Assembly: GCF_029892485.1 (NCBI RefSeq)
Contig: NZ_JARXVG010000004.1
Coordinates: 310,001 to 374,000, forward strand
Length of the DNA stretch: 64,000 bases
Source: Variovorax boronicumulans
GTDB lineage: Bacteria; Pseudomonadota; Gammaproteobacteria; Burkholderiales; Burkholderiaceae_C
Direction: 5' to 3'
Both the position numbers and the translations under genes were made by a program. The notes under the pieces are model-generated. The model saw only the letters and a list, made by a program, of their open reading frames with translations, did not search any database and had not been told where the DNA came from. Below, piece by piece: positions 54,077 to 62,691 of the stretch. How positions within the stretch are numbered: position 1 is the first letter of the stretch; every line of letters begins with the position of its first letter.

Positions 54077-56119
54077 ATGTCCGATGCGCTGCTGACCGTC
54101 GCCCCGCAGCGGTGGGCGCGTTCCGCGTACGGGCGCCTGCGCTCGCTGTGGCAGCGCTGGTTCCTGTGGCTGCTGATGGCCGTGCTGGTGTCGGTGCTCC
54201 TGGTCACGGTGGTGTGGCTCGCGGGGCGGCACGAGGTCGAGCAGGTGCAGGCCCAGCTCGACCGTGACACCGCCGATGCCGTCTCCGACCTGCGCAGCGG
54301 CTTCCAGCGCAATGCGCAGAGCCTGCGCGCCACGCATGCGCCGGGCACCGGGCCCGCGCAATGGAACGAAGCGGCCGCCGCCCTGCTGCGCGAACACCGC
54401 GAGTGGCTGCGGCTCGAATGGCGCGACGCCGGCCTGCGGCCGCTCGAAGCGGTCAACACGCCCTACCGCATGCGCCTCCTCGAGGAGGCCAGCCGCGGCC
54501 CCGAGCAGTCCGACGTGACGCTGGCCTGCGCGGCCGCGCGCAAGCTCGGTGCGGGCGCGTATTCGCCGAGCCACTACGTGCCGATCGCGGGCGGCGGCGG
54601 TATCGAGGTGATGGAGTTCTGCGTGCCGATCGACGGCGGCGGCTTCCTCGTGGCGAGCTATTCGCTGCGCGATGCGCTCATCGAGCTGATCGGCCCCACG
54701 CTCACGCGCGGGCAGGAGGTGGCGTTCACCGAGGCCGACGGCACGCGGCTGGTGGCGCTCGGCAGCTCGCGCCGCGTCGGCACGCGCGTGTTCACCTCGC
54801 AGCAGCTGATCGACCTGCCGGGCGCCGCACTGATGCTGCGCGTGGACGGCTGGCGCGCCGCCCCCGACCTGTTCCCGAACATGCTCACCGCGCTGGTCAC
54901 CGCAATCTCCATCGCGCTGGTGTCGGTGCTGGTGCTGCTCGCGCGCGACACGCGGCGGCGGCTGCGCGCCGAGCGCGACCTGGCCGATGCGCTCGCCTTC
55001 CGCAAGGCGATGGAAGACTCGGTCATCACCGGCCTGCGCGCACGCGACCTGCAGGGGCGCATCACCTACGTGAACCCCGCCTTCTGCGAGATGGTGGGCT
55101 TCAGCCCCGAAGAGCTCATGGCCGACAACGCCGACGCGCCTTACTGGCCCACCGAGCTCGCACATGAGTACCAGCAGCGCCAGGCGCGGCGCCTGGCCGG
55201 CGGCATGCCGCCGCGCGAAGGCTTCGAATCGGTCTTCATGCGCAAGGACGGCACGCGCTTTCCGGTGCTGATCTTCGAGGCGCCGCTCATCAACGCGCAC
55301 CGCGTGCAGACCGGCTGGATGAGCGCGTTCATCGATGTGAGCGAGCAGCGCCGCATCGAAGAGCTTTCGCGCGCGAGCCAGGAGCGCCTGCAGGCCAGCG
55401 CGCGGCTCGCGACGGTCGGCGAGATGGCATCGCTGCTGAGCCACGAACTCACGCAGCCGCTGGCCGCGATTGCCAGCTACGCAAGCGGCTCGCTCAACCT
55501 GCTCGGTCCGAATGCGAAAGGCGACCAGGGCGAGGTCGCGATGGCCGTGCGGCGGATTGCCGAGCAGGCCGACCGCGCGGGCCAGGTGATCCGCAGCGTG
55601 CACGACTTCGTGCGCCGGCGCGACCGCACGCGCGAGGCCGTCGCGCCGCAGGCGCTGATCGATGCGGTGCTGCCGCTGGTGCGGCTTCAGGCGCGCAAGC
55701 TCGGCGTGATCATCGAAGTGGTGCTCGAAGACCGGCTGCCCGCGGCCATGTGCGACCGCACGCTGGTCGAGCAGGTGCTGCTCAACCTGGCGCGCAATGC
55801 GATGCAGGCGATGGACAGCCCCGACAACATCGGCAGCCGCGTGCTGCGGCTGCGCGTGGCGCGCGCCGTGGCGGTGGGCGGCACCGGTGCCGATGACGCG
55901 CGCCGCTGGCTCGAGTTCTCGGTGGCCGATCTGGGCTGCGGCATCAGCGAAGAGGTTGCCGAACGGCTCTTCACGCCCTTCTTCACCACGCGCGCCGACG
56001 GCATGGGGCTGGGCCTGAGCCTCTGCCGCACGGTGGTGGAACAGCACGGCGGCGCCTTGATGTTCGAGGCCAACCGGCCGCGCGGCACCGTGTTTCGCTT
56101 CACCTTGCCGAGCACCTGA
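54077..56119 (+). CDS. PAS-domain sensor histidine kinase, FixL/DctB-like
   Basis: This 680-residue kinase has an N-terminal helix (~27-50), a periplasmic sensing part (~51-265) and a second helix (~272-292). A PAS domain (~310-425, VITGLRARDLQGRITYVNPAFCEMVGFSPEEL) leads to HisKA with His456 in LLSHELTQPLAAIASYASGSL. HATPase follows with NLARNAMQAM, VADLGCGI and DGMGLGLSLCRTVVEQHGG. The SHELTQPLAAI phosphorylation box is of the FixL/DctB/TtrS group. It pairs with the FixJ-type regulator 31 bp downstream. Its signal is unknown. Confidence 0.92.
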   Translation: MSDALLTVAPQRWARSAYGRLRSLWQRWFLWLLMAVLVSVLLVTVVWLAGRHEVEQVQAQLDRDTADAVSDLRSGFQRNAQSLRATHAPGTGPAQWNEAAAALLREHREWLRLEWRDAGLRPLEAVNTPYRMRLLEEASRGPEQSDVTLACAAARKLGAGAYSPSHYVPIAGGGGIEVMEFCVPIDGGGFLVASYSLRDALIELIGPTLTRGQEVAFTEADGTRLVALGSSRRVGTRVFTSQQLIDLPGAALMLRVDGWRAAPDLFPNMLTALVTAISIALVSVLVLLARDTRRRLRAERDLADALAFRKAMEDSVITGLRARDLQGRITYVNPAFCEMVGFSPEELMADNADAPYWPTELAHEYQQRQARRLAGGMPPREGFESVFMRKDGTRFPVLIFEAPLINAHRVQTGWMSAFIDVSEQRRIEELSRASQERLQASARLATVGEMASLLSHELTQPLAAIASYASGSLNLLGPNAKGDQGEVAMAVRRIAEQADRAGQVIRSVHDFVRRRDRTREAVAPQALIDAVLPLVRLQARKLGVIIEVVLEDRLPAAMCDRTLVEQVLLNLARNAMQAMDSPDNIGSRVLRLRVARAVAVGGTGADDARRWLEFSVADLGCGISEEVAERLFTPFFTTRADGMGLGLSLCRTVVEQHGGALMFEANRPRGTVFRFTLPST

Positions 56120-56150
56120 CTCGCACCCGATTCTTGCTTCTGGAATTGAT

Positions 56151-56777
56151 ATGCAACCGCTGATCGATGGACTCATCTATATCGTCGACGACGACGCCAG
56201 CGTGCGCGAGGCGCTGGCCTGGCTGCTGCGCTCGCGCCGGCTGGCCAGCGAGCATTTCGGCAGCGCCGAGGCCTTCGAGCAATTGCTTGCGCAAGGCCCG
56301 CTGCCGGATCAGCCGCGCTGCCTGCTGCTCGATGTGCGCATGCCCGGCACCAGCGGGCTCGTGCTGTTCGACCGGCTGGCCGAGCGTGGCCTGCTGGATG
56401 CGATGCCGGTGATCTTTCTCACCGGCCATGCGGACGTGCCGACGGCGGTCGATGCCGTCAAGCGCGGTGCCTTCGATTTCTGCGAGAAGCCGTTCTCGGA
56501 CAACGCGCTGGTCGACCGCATCGAGCAGGCGCTCGGTGCATCGCTGCGGGCGCTCGAGGTGCAGAGCGTGCGCCGCAGCCTCGCCGGGCGCATCGCCGAA
56601 CTCACGGACCGCGAGCGCGACGTGATGCGGCTCGTGGTCGAGGGACTGCCGAACAAGCTGATCGCCGACCAGTTGGCGATAAGCGTGCGCACGGTGGAAG
56701 TCCACCGGGCGCGTGTGTTCGAGAAGATGGAAGTGAAGTCGGCGGTCGAGCTTGCCAACCGCCTGAGAGACCTTTAG
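56151..56777 (+). CDS. FixJ/NarL-type response regulator
   Basis: This 208-residue regulator has an N-terminal receiver (acidic Asp13-15, phospho-acceptor Asp61 in LLLDVRMPG, VIFLTGHADVPTAVDAVKRGAFDFCEKPF). A LuxR-type helix-turn-helix follows (~145-205, LTDRERDVMRLVVEGLPNKLIADQLAISVRTVEVHRARVFEKM). The receiver signature is that of FixJ/TtrR/DctR-like partners of PAS kinases. It is the last gene of the yhdP-nitrilase-kinase-regulator run. A candidate repeat element follows the stop. Confidence 0.93.
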   Translation: MQPLIDGLIYIVDDDASVREALAWLLRSRRLASEHFGSAEAFEQLLAQGPLPDQPRCLLLDVRMPGTSGLVLFDRLAERGLLDAMPVIFLTGHADVPTAVDAVKRGAFDFCEKPFSDNALVDRIEQALGASLRALEVQSVRRSLAGRIAELTDRERDVMRLVVEGLPNKLIADQLAISVRTVEVHRARVFEKMEVKSAVELANRLRDL

Positions 56778-56782
56778 CGCAC

Positions 56783-56894
56783 GGGCGGCTCCCGCCTTTC
56801 AGGGAAACACCGCGGAACCGGCTTTGCCGGGCCGCAGGTGTTGCCCCCTGGAAGGGGGTTGGCGAAGCGACACGAAGTGCGCGAAGACTGGGGG
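56783..56894. repeat. Hairpin-rich intergenic element (REP-like candidate)
   Basis: The 112 bp between the regulator and the first OmpA gene hold CCGGC-TTT-GCCGG (56819-56831) and CCCCCT-GGA-AGGGGG (56845-56859). A GCGAAGCGACACGAAGTG stretch and GGGGG follow. From memory, similar extragenic palindromic units are scattered through Variovorax-type genomes, but only one copy is present here, so repetition cannot be shown from this window. Confidence 0.5.
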
Positions 56895-57461
56895 TCAGGC
56901 TTTCTCTGCCACGTAGATTTCGACGCGGCGGTTTTGTGCGCGGCCGGCTGCGGTGCCGTTGTCGGCCAGCGGTTCGCGCGAGCCACGGCCGTCGGTCGTG
57001 ATCGCGGTGGTCGACACGCCGCGGCCCACCAGGTGGTTGCGCACGCTGTCGGCACGGCTCACCGAGAGGCGCTCGTTGCCTTCCTCGCTGCCCGTGGCGT
57101 CGGTGTGCCCGACCACGCGCACGCTGGCGGCGGTGGCGGTCTTCAGGCCTTCGGCGACCTTGTCGAGCACCTGCGCGAGGTTGCGCTTGACGTTGGCGCG
57201 GCCCGTGTCGAACGACAACTCATTCGGAATGACCAGGTGCAGCTGGTTGTCGGCGGTCTGCTCGATCACCACGCCCGTGCCCTTGGTCGATGCTTCCAGG
57301 TCGGTCTTCAGTGCGGCCAGGCGCGCTGTCCAGCTGTTGGCGGGCGCTGCCGGCTGAGCGGCCGCTGCGGGTGCCGGCGGCGGTGCGGACTGCGAAGCGC
57401 AACCTGCAATGAACATCAACGCAGCCGCTGCTGCTGCACCCGAGACAAGAAGCTTCCTCAT
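56895..57461 (-). CDS. OmpA-family lipoprotein (copy 1)
   Basis: This 188-residue lipoprotein has a lipobox FIAGC, an Ala/Pro-rich linker and a C-terminal OmpA domain (~75-185). The domain has SFDTGRANVKRNL, the peptidoglycan-binding VVGHTDATGSEEGNERLSVSRADSVRNHL and GRGSREPLADNGTAAGRAQNRRVEIYV. It should tie the outer membrane to the cell wall. The ATG at 57461 has a GAGGGA site; an in-frame ATG eight codons earlier does not. It lies 81 bp after a second, similar gene. Confidence 0.92.
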   Translation of the reverse strand: MRKLLVSGAAAAAALMFIAGCASQSAPPPAPAAAAQPAAPANSWTARLAALKTDLEASTKGTGVVIEQTADNQLHLVIPNELSFDTGRANVKRNLAQVLDKVAEGLKTATAASVRVVGHTDATGSEEGNERLSVSRADSVRNHLVGRGVSTTAITTDGRGSREPLADNGTAAGRAQNRRVEIYVAEKA

Positions 57462-57542
57462 GAGTTTTCCCTCTGTATGAACCATTGAAAAGATGACGGG
57501 AACCGGCCGTTCGATGCGGCCGGTTTTCCCGCTGGGCGTGGC

Positions 57543-58202
57543 TTAGCCGCGCGGGCCGCGCTCACCCACGTAGATTTCGACGCGGCGGTTCTGCGCACGG
57601 CCGGCGTCGGAGTTGTTGTCGGCGACCGGCTCGTGCGAGCCGCGGCCTTCGATGCGGAAGGCCGCCGCGTTCACGCCGCGTGCCACCAGGTAGTCGCGCG
57701 TGCTGGTGGCACGGTCGACCGACAGCGGGTTGTTGATGGCGTCCGAACCGGTGCTGTCGGTGTGGCCGATGATGCGCACCTCGGCGTTCGGGTTGTTGCG
57801 CAGGCCGCTGGCGAACTGGTCGAGCACCGGTGCGAAGTTCGGCTTGATGTTGGCGCGGCCCACGTCGAACGACACGTCGCTCGGAATGGCGAGCTTCAGC
57901 TCGTTGTTCTGGGTCTGGGTCACGGCGACGCCGGTGCCCTGCGTGGCGGCTTCCATCTGGCGCTTCTGGTTTTCCATGCGCTGCGACCACAGGTAGCCGC
58001 CGAGCGCGCCGGCTGCCGCGCCGACCACCGCGCCCGTGCCGATGGCACCGCGGTTGCCGCCGGTGGCCGAGCCGATGGCGGCGCCGCCCAGTGCGCCGAT
58101 GCCGGCACCGATGCCGGTGTTGCGCTGGGTGTCTGTCATGCCGCCGGCGCAGCCGGACAGGACGATGGCGGTGGCGCAGGTGGCGAGTACGAATTTTTTC
58201 AT
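57543..58202 (-). CDS. OmpA-family lipoprotein with glycine zipper (copy 2)
   Basis: This 219-residue lipoprotein (lipobox VLSGC) has a glycine-zipper segment (~28-72, GIGAGIGALGGAAIGSATGG and later GAVVGAAAGALGGYLW). Its OmpA domain has SFDVGRANIKPNFAPVL, IIGHTDSTGSDAINNPLSVDRATSTRDYL and GRGSHEPVADNNSDAGRAQNRRVEIYV. It resembles YiaD. Its OmpA domain is clearly a paralogue of the downstream copy 1, suggesting tandem duplication. A leader region of ~200 bp lies before it. Confidence 0.93.
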   Translation of the reverse strand: MKKFVLATCATAIVLSGCAGGMTDTQRNTGIGAGIGALGGAAIGSATGGNRGAIGTGAVVGAAAGALGGYLWSQRMENQKRQMEAATQGTGVAVTQTQNNELKLAIPSDVSFDVGRANIKPNFAPVLDQFASGLRNNPNAEVRIIGHTDSTGSDAINNPLSVDRATSTRDYLVARGVNAAAFRIEGRGSHEPVADNNSDAGRAQNRRVEIYVGERGPRG

Positions 58203-58398
58203 GGCGAATCCCTTTCGATGTTGATCAAGCGGGCCGAGCTTAGCCCCGGGAGCGTACGCGATGGTACGAGTTCAAGGCCCTATGGAAAATAAGAAAACCT
58301 TCGCCGTTCCCCGTGGATGCTGCGATGATTGCTACTAAAGTAATAGCTACGAGGCGCTTCTCCGACACCGGTGTGCGGCAGCGGGCTACACAAGCAAT

Positions 58399-58563
58399 TC
58401 ACGATTTCGGCGGCGGGCGCCGATCATCGGACGTGCGATCGGCTTCGGGCTCGGCATCGTTGCTGTGCAATTCGCCTTTGTCGCGACCGGAAAACATGGT
58501 CCACCAGATGATCAAGATGAACACGAGTCCCGCAGCGAGGGCTTCAAGCAGAATCAAACCCAT
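58399..58563 (-). CDS. Small single-span membrane protein divergent from mltA
   Basis: This 54-residue protein has one membrane helix (MGLILLEALAAGLVFILIIWWTMFSG) followed by a charged tail ending RRPPPKS. GGAG lies 11 bp before its ATG. Its start codon (58563-58561) and the mltA start (58562-58564) share the palindrome CATG on opposite strands. The compact helix-then-charged-tail layout looks like a real small protein. I do not know its function. Confidence 0.55.
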   Translation of the reverse strand: MGLILLEALAAGLVFILIIWWTMFSGRDKGELHSNDAEPEADRTSDDRRPPPKS

Positions 58564-59710
58564 GAGAAATGGACTCCAGTGGCTGGTCGGGCTTGCGATC
58601 GTAGCAACGCTCGCCGGCTGTTCCGTCGGCCCCCGCGTGCCCGACGCACCCACCCGGCCTTCCGCCACCCCGCCGCGCGACCTCGGACCGCTGACCGGCT
58701 CGCTCGCGCACCCCAAGAGCCGCTGGGTGCCCGTCGGCTGGGCGGAGCTTCCGGGCTTCGGCGAAGACCCGTTGCACGAAGCCTGGATCGCGCTGCTGGC
58801 CAACTGCTCGCGCCCCAACGCCGCCTTCGCGCCGCTGTGCCGCGATGTGCGCCAGCTGGCCATCGCCACTCCCGAAGAGCAGCGCCAGTGGATGACCGAC
58901 CGGCTGCAGCCCTACCGCGTCGAATCGCTCGCGGGCCAGAGCGAAGGCAAGCTCACCAGCTACTACGAGCCGGTGTACGAAGCCTCCCGCGTCCCCAGCG
59001 CCACCTTCAGCGTGCCGATCTATCAGGCGCCCGAGGGCCTGGTGCCCAAGCGCCCCTGGTACACACGCCAGGAAATCGAAACCCTGCCCGAAGCGCAGGC
59101 CGCGCTGCGCGGCCGCGAGATCGCGTGGATGGCCGACCCCATCGATGCGCTGATGCTGCACATCCAGGGCTCGGGTCGCCTGCGCATCACCGAGGCCAAC
59201 GGCTACCAGCACACCGTGCGTGTGGCCTTCTCGGCCACCAACGAACAGCCTTACCGCAGCGTGCAGCAGTGGCTCATGAGCCAGGGCGTGAGCAAGGTCG
59301 GCAAGTGGCCCGACGACACCAAGGCCTGGGCCATGCAGAACCCGCAGCGCGTGCCGCAGCTTCTCTGGAGCAATCCGCGCTACGTGTTCTTCCGCGAGGA
59401 AACGATGAGCGAGGTCGATGCCGCCTTCGGTCCGCGCGGCGCGCAGGGCGTGCCGCTCACGGCGGGGCGCTCGATCGCCGTCGACCGCGAGAGCATTCCG
59501 TACGGCACGCCGGTGTGGCTCGCATCGAGCGGGCCGGCGGCGCAGCTGCAGAAGCTGGTGGTGGCGCAGGACACCGGCAGCGCGATCCTCGGCGCGGTGC
59601 GTGCGGACTACTTCGCAGGCACCGGTCCCGAAGCGGGGCGGCTGGCTGCGAGCGTGAACCAGCCGTTGCGCCTGTGGGCGCTGTGGCCGAGGCAGCTGTC
59701 CGCGCCTTGA
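58562..59710 (+). CDS. mltA: Membrane-bound lytic murein transglycosylase A
   Basis: This 382-residue lipoprotein starts MRNGLQWLVGLAIVATLAGC with a clear lipobox. The MltA domain follows (LTSYYEPVYEASRVPSATFSVPIYQAPEGL; DALMLHIQGSGRLRI; HTVRVAFSATNEQPYRS). The C-terminal 3D domain has its catalytic Asp in VVAQDTGSAILGAVRADYFAGTG. MltA cleaves glycan strands to release anhydromuropeptides. The frame is open upstream, but this ATG gives the lipoprotein signal. No clear ribosome site precedes it. Confidence 0.93.
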   Translation: MRNGLQWLVGLAIVATLAGCSVGPRVPDAPTRPSATPPRDLGPLTGSLAHPKSRWVPVGWAELPGFGEDPLHEAWIALLANCSRPNAAFAPLCRDVRQLAIATPEEQRQWMTDRLQPYRVESLAGQSEGKLTSYYEPVYEASRVPSATFSVPIYQAPEGLVPKRPWYTRQEIETLPEAQAALRGREIAWMADPIDALMLHIQGSGRLRITEANGYQHTVRVAFSATNEQPYRSVQQWLMSQGVSKVGKWPDDTKAWAMQNPQRVPQLLWSNPRYVFFREETMSEVDAAFGPRGAQGVPLTAGRSIAVDRESIPYGTPVWLASSGPAAQLQKLVVAQDTGSAILGAVRADYFAGTGPEAGRLAASVNQPLRLWALWPRQLSAP

Positions 59711-59830
59711 AGGAAGCGTCGCGCTGGAACAAATGCACCTGACCAGAGGCTGAGCATTTCACGGAGGTGTCATGCGAAGTGCCTAACTTCGCGGGTTGAT
59801 TTCCTTTTCAACCCACGAAAGAAATTGCGC

Positions 59831-62074
59831 ATGACCGCAGACACCCGTTCCGACGAATCCGGAATCGATCTCGACGATATCGGCACCAACCCCACCGCCA
59901 ACCCTTCGTTCTCCGACCTGATCGCCTCGCGCCTGAGCCGCCGCAGCCTGTTCGGCCTGGGCGTGGGTACCGCCGGCACGGCGCTGCTGCAGGCCTGCGG
60001 CGGCGGTGGCGGCGGGGGCACCAGCTTTCCCATCCTGCCGCCCGCACCCGCGCCAGCACCGGCGCCTGCGCCTGCGCCCGCACCTGCTCCCGGGACAGCC
60101 CCGCTCAAGCTCGACTTCAATGCCGTGGCCAAGAGCCTGGACGACGTGGTGAGCGTGCCCGCCGGCTACACCGCCAGCGTGCTGTACCGACTGGGCGATC
60201 CCATCGCCTCGGGCGTGGCCGCGTACAAGAACGACGGCACCGACGACGCCACCACCTATGACCGCCGCGCCGGCGACCATCACGACGGCATGACCTTCTT
60301 CGGCGCCAACGCATCGAACAAGTGGGACCCGGCCAACGCATCGCGCGGCCTGCTCGTGATGAACCACGAAGCCATCACGCCGCTGTTCCTGCACCCCACC
60401 GGCCAGACGGTGGTGGGCGGCGTTCGCACCGTGGCCGACGAAGTGCTGCGCGAGTTCTACCTGCACGGCGTGAGCGTGATCGAGGTCAACAAGAGCGGCA
60501 ACGCCTGGAGCTACAAGCAGGATTCGAGCTTCAACCGCCGCGTCCACACGCTGACCGAGATGGCCTTCTCGGGCCCGGCCGCCAAGACCGACTACCTGAA
60601 GACCAGGTACTCCACCGACGGCAGCAAGACCCGCGGCACGCTCAACAACTGCGCCAACGGCACCACGCCCTGGGGCACGTACCTGACCTGCGAAGAGAAC
60701 TGGGCCGGGTACTTCCGCCGCATCAAGGCGAACGACGATCCCAAGCGCAGCGCCAAGGAAATCGCCAGCTTCAACCGCTACGGCGTCGCCAGCACCGGCC
60801 GCGAACTCTGGGCCACCGTCACGCCCGACACCGCCGACAACCTCTACGGCCGCTGGAACACCGAGGTCATCGGCGCCACCGCGACCGACGACTTCCGCAA
60901 CGGCGCCAACACCTACGGCTGGGTGGTCGAGATCGATCCCTTCACCCCCGCCAGCACGCCCAGGAAGCGCACCGCGCTCGGCCGCTTCGGCCATGAGGGC
61001 GCCTGCCTCGGCCCGGTCGCGGTCGGCAAGCCGCTGGTCTGGTACATGGGCGACGATTCGCAGAACGAGTACCTCTACAAGTTCGTCTCGACGAAGGCCT
61101 GGGACGCGGCCGACATCGGCGGCGGCATCGCGGCCGGCGACAAGTACATGGACGACGGCAAGCTCTACGTCGCCCGCTTCAACGCCGACGGCACGGGCAA
61201 TTGGCTCGAACTGAAGCTGGGCGTGAACAACATCACCGCGGGTTACGCCGGCTACGCGTTCGCCGACGCGGCCGACGTCGTGATCAACGCACGCCACGCC
61301 GCCGATGCGGCCGGCGCCACCAAGATGGACCGGCCCGAATGGACGGCCGTGAATCCGAAGAACGGCGAGGTGTACCTCACGCTGACGAACAACGCGGCAC
61401 GCACGATCAATGGCACCGACGCCGCCAACCCGCGCTTCTACAACGACCCGAAGGGCCCGGCGCAGACCGCGCAGAAGGGCAACCCGAACGGCCACATCGT
61501 CCGCTTCGCCGACACCGCCGGCGACCCGGCTGCCGTGACCTTCAAGTGGGACGTCTACCTGTTCGGTGCACGCTCCACCGCATCGGCCGACGTGAACCTC
61601 TCGGCCCTGGCTGCCGACAACGATTTCTCCAGCCCCGACGGCATGTGGTTCAGCCATGCCGCGCCCGGCCTGCTGTGGCTGGAAACCGACGACGGCAAGT
61701 ACACCGACGTGACCAACTGCATGCTGCTGGCGGCACTGCCGGGCAAGGTCGGCGACGGCGCGGCCAAGACCATCACCAACGTCGATGGCCCCACCACCGC
61801 GACACAGGCAACCTTTGTCGGCAAGGCACCCGGCACCGACGGCCTGCGCCGCTTCCTGGTCGGTCCGAAAGACTGCGAGATCACCGGCATTGCCGAGTCG
61901 GGCGACGGCCGCGCGCTGTTCGTGAACATCCAGCACCCGGGCGAGACGACCCCGGCCGCCAACATCGGCGACCCGTCGAAGTTCGGCAGCCACTGGCCCG
62001 AAGGCGGCACGGCGCGCCCGCGCTCGGCCACGGTGGTCATCACGAAGAACGACGGCGGCCTGATCGGCCTCTGA
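59831..62074 (+). CDS. PhoX-family (DUF839) phosphatase, Tat-exported
   Basis: This 747-residue protein has a twin-arginine signal (LSRRSLFGLGVGTAG) running into a lipobox-like LLQAC, seven glycines and a (Pro-Ala)n linker (~75-95). The PhoX core follows, with HDGMTFFGANA, RGLLVMNHEAITP, TPWGTYLTCEENWAGYF, FGHEGACLGPVAV, NRRVHTLTEMAFSGPA and SPDGMWF. PhoX enzymes are calcium/iron-dependent alkaline phosphatases in the periplasm, usually phosphate-regulated. No PHO box is convincing upstream. It stands alone and converges with the lrp-type gene. Confidence 0.9.
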   Translation: MTADTRSDESGIDLDDIGTNPTANPSFSDLIASRLSRRSLFGLGVGTAGTALLQACGGGGGGGTSFPILPPAPAPAPAPAPAPAPAPGTAPLKLDFNAVAKSLDDVVSVPAGYTASVLYRLGDPIASGVAAYKNDGTDDATTYDRRAGDHHDGMTFFGANASNKWDPANASRGLLVMNHEAITPLFLHPTGQTVVGGVRTVADEVLREFYLHGVSVIEVNKSGNAWSYKQDSSFNRRVHTLTEMAFSGPAAKTDYLKTRYSTDGSKTRGTLNNCANGTTPWGTYLTCEENWAGYFRRIKANDDPKRSAKEIASFNRYGVASTGRELWATVTPDTADNLYGRWNTEVIGATATDDFRNGANTYGWVVEIDPFTPASTPRKRTALGRFGHEGACLGPVAVGKPLVWYMGDDSQNEYLYKFVSTKAWDAADIGGGIAAGDKYMDDGKLYVARFNADGTGNWLELKLGVNNITAGYAGYAFADAADVVINARHAADAAGATKMDRPEWTAVNPKNGEVYLTLTNNAARTINGTDAANPRFYNDPKGPAQTAQKGNPNGHIVRFADTAGDPAAVTFKWDVYLFGARSTASADVNLSALAADNDFSSPDGMWFSHAAPGLLWLETDDGKYTDVTNCMLLAALPGKVGDGAAKTITNVDGPTTATQATFVGKAPGTDGLRRFLVGPKDCEITGIAESGDGRALFVNIQHPGETTPAANIGDPSKFGSHWPEGGTARPRSATVVITKNDGGLIGL

Positions 62075-62082
62075 GTTCCTCG

Positions 62083-62105
62083 GCCCCCGGGCCAAGCCTG
62101 GGGGC
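62083..62105. terminator. Hairpin between convergent phoX and lrp-type genes
   Basis: GCCCCC/GGGGGC extended to a 9-bp stem (one G-T pair) with a 5-base loop lies between the two stops. There is no T-run on either side, so it is only a candidate bidirectional terminator. Confidence 0.4.
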
Positions 62106-62109
62106 GTGC

Positions 62110-62586
62110 CTAGTTCAAAGGCGCTGCCGGCAACGGCAGCGCCGTCTTGTATCGCACCTGCTTGAGCGCAAAGCTCGAGCGGATCTTCTCGATCCCCGGA
62201 ATCGGCGTGAGCTGTTCCATGATGAACCGCTCCAGCGCCGCCATGTCGGCCACGGCGATGCGGATCAGGTAGTCGCTGTCGCCGGTCATCAGATAGCACT
62301 CCATCACCTCGTCGTGCTCGGCGATGCGTTGCTCGAAATCGGCGAGCGACTGCTTGCTCTGCGTGGTGAGGCTGATCGAGATGAACACGTTGAGTCCGAG
62401 GCCCAGCGCCTTCGCACTCGCGAGCGCCACGTAGCGGTCGATCACGCCGTTCGCTTCGAGCACCTTCACGCGCGCCAGGCACGGCGAGGGCGACAGGTGC
62501 ACGCGGCGCGCCAGTTCCACATTCGACAGCGCGCCGTCGCGTTGCAGCTCGTCGAGAATGCGCAGGTCGATGGCATCGAGTTGCAT
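62110..62586 (-). CDS. Lrp/AsnC-family transcriptional regulator
   Basis: This 158-residue regulator starts MQLDAIDLRILDELQRDGALSNVELARRVHLSPSPCLARVKVLEANGVI (helix-turn-helix). It has the RAM ligand-binding domain with ECYLMTGDSDYLIRIAV and ends with SSFALKQVRYKTALPL. The ATG at 62586 gives the family start. It is divergent from the AceE-like gene with 105 bp between starts, the usual position of an Lrp-type local regulator. An amino acid or keto acid is the expected effector. The mdeR/mdeB pair of Pseudomonas has the same layout. Confidence 0.92.
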   Translation of the reverse strand: MQLDAIDLRILDELQRDGALSNVELARRVHLSPSPCLARVKVLEANGVIDRYVALASAKALGLGLNVFISISLTTQSKQSLADFEQRIAEHDEVMECYLMTGDSDYLIRIAVADMAALERFIMEQLTPIPGIEKIRSSFALKQVRYKTALPLPAAPLN

Positions 62587-62691
62587 GAAATGCTTCGGAA
62601 TCAAGAGATGGCGGAATTTTATGCCGCGACACCGGCGTGGGCTTGCCGGTGCCAGTAGCTAATTTTCCGCATGCCGGCTTAAAGTGCCGTC

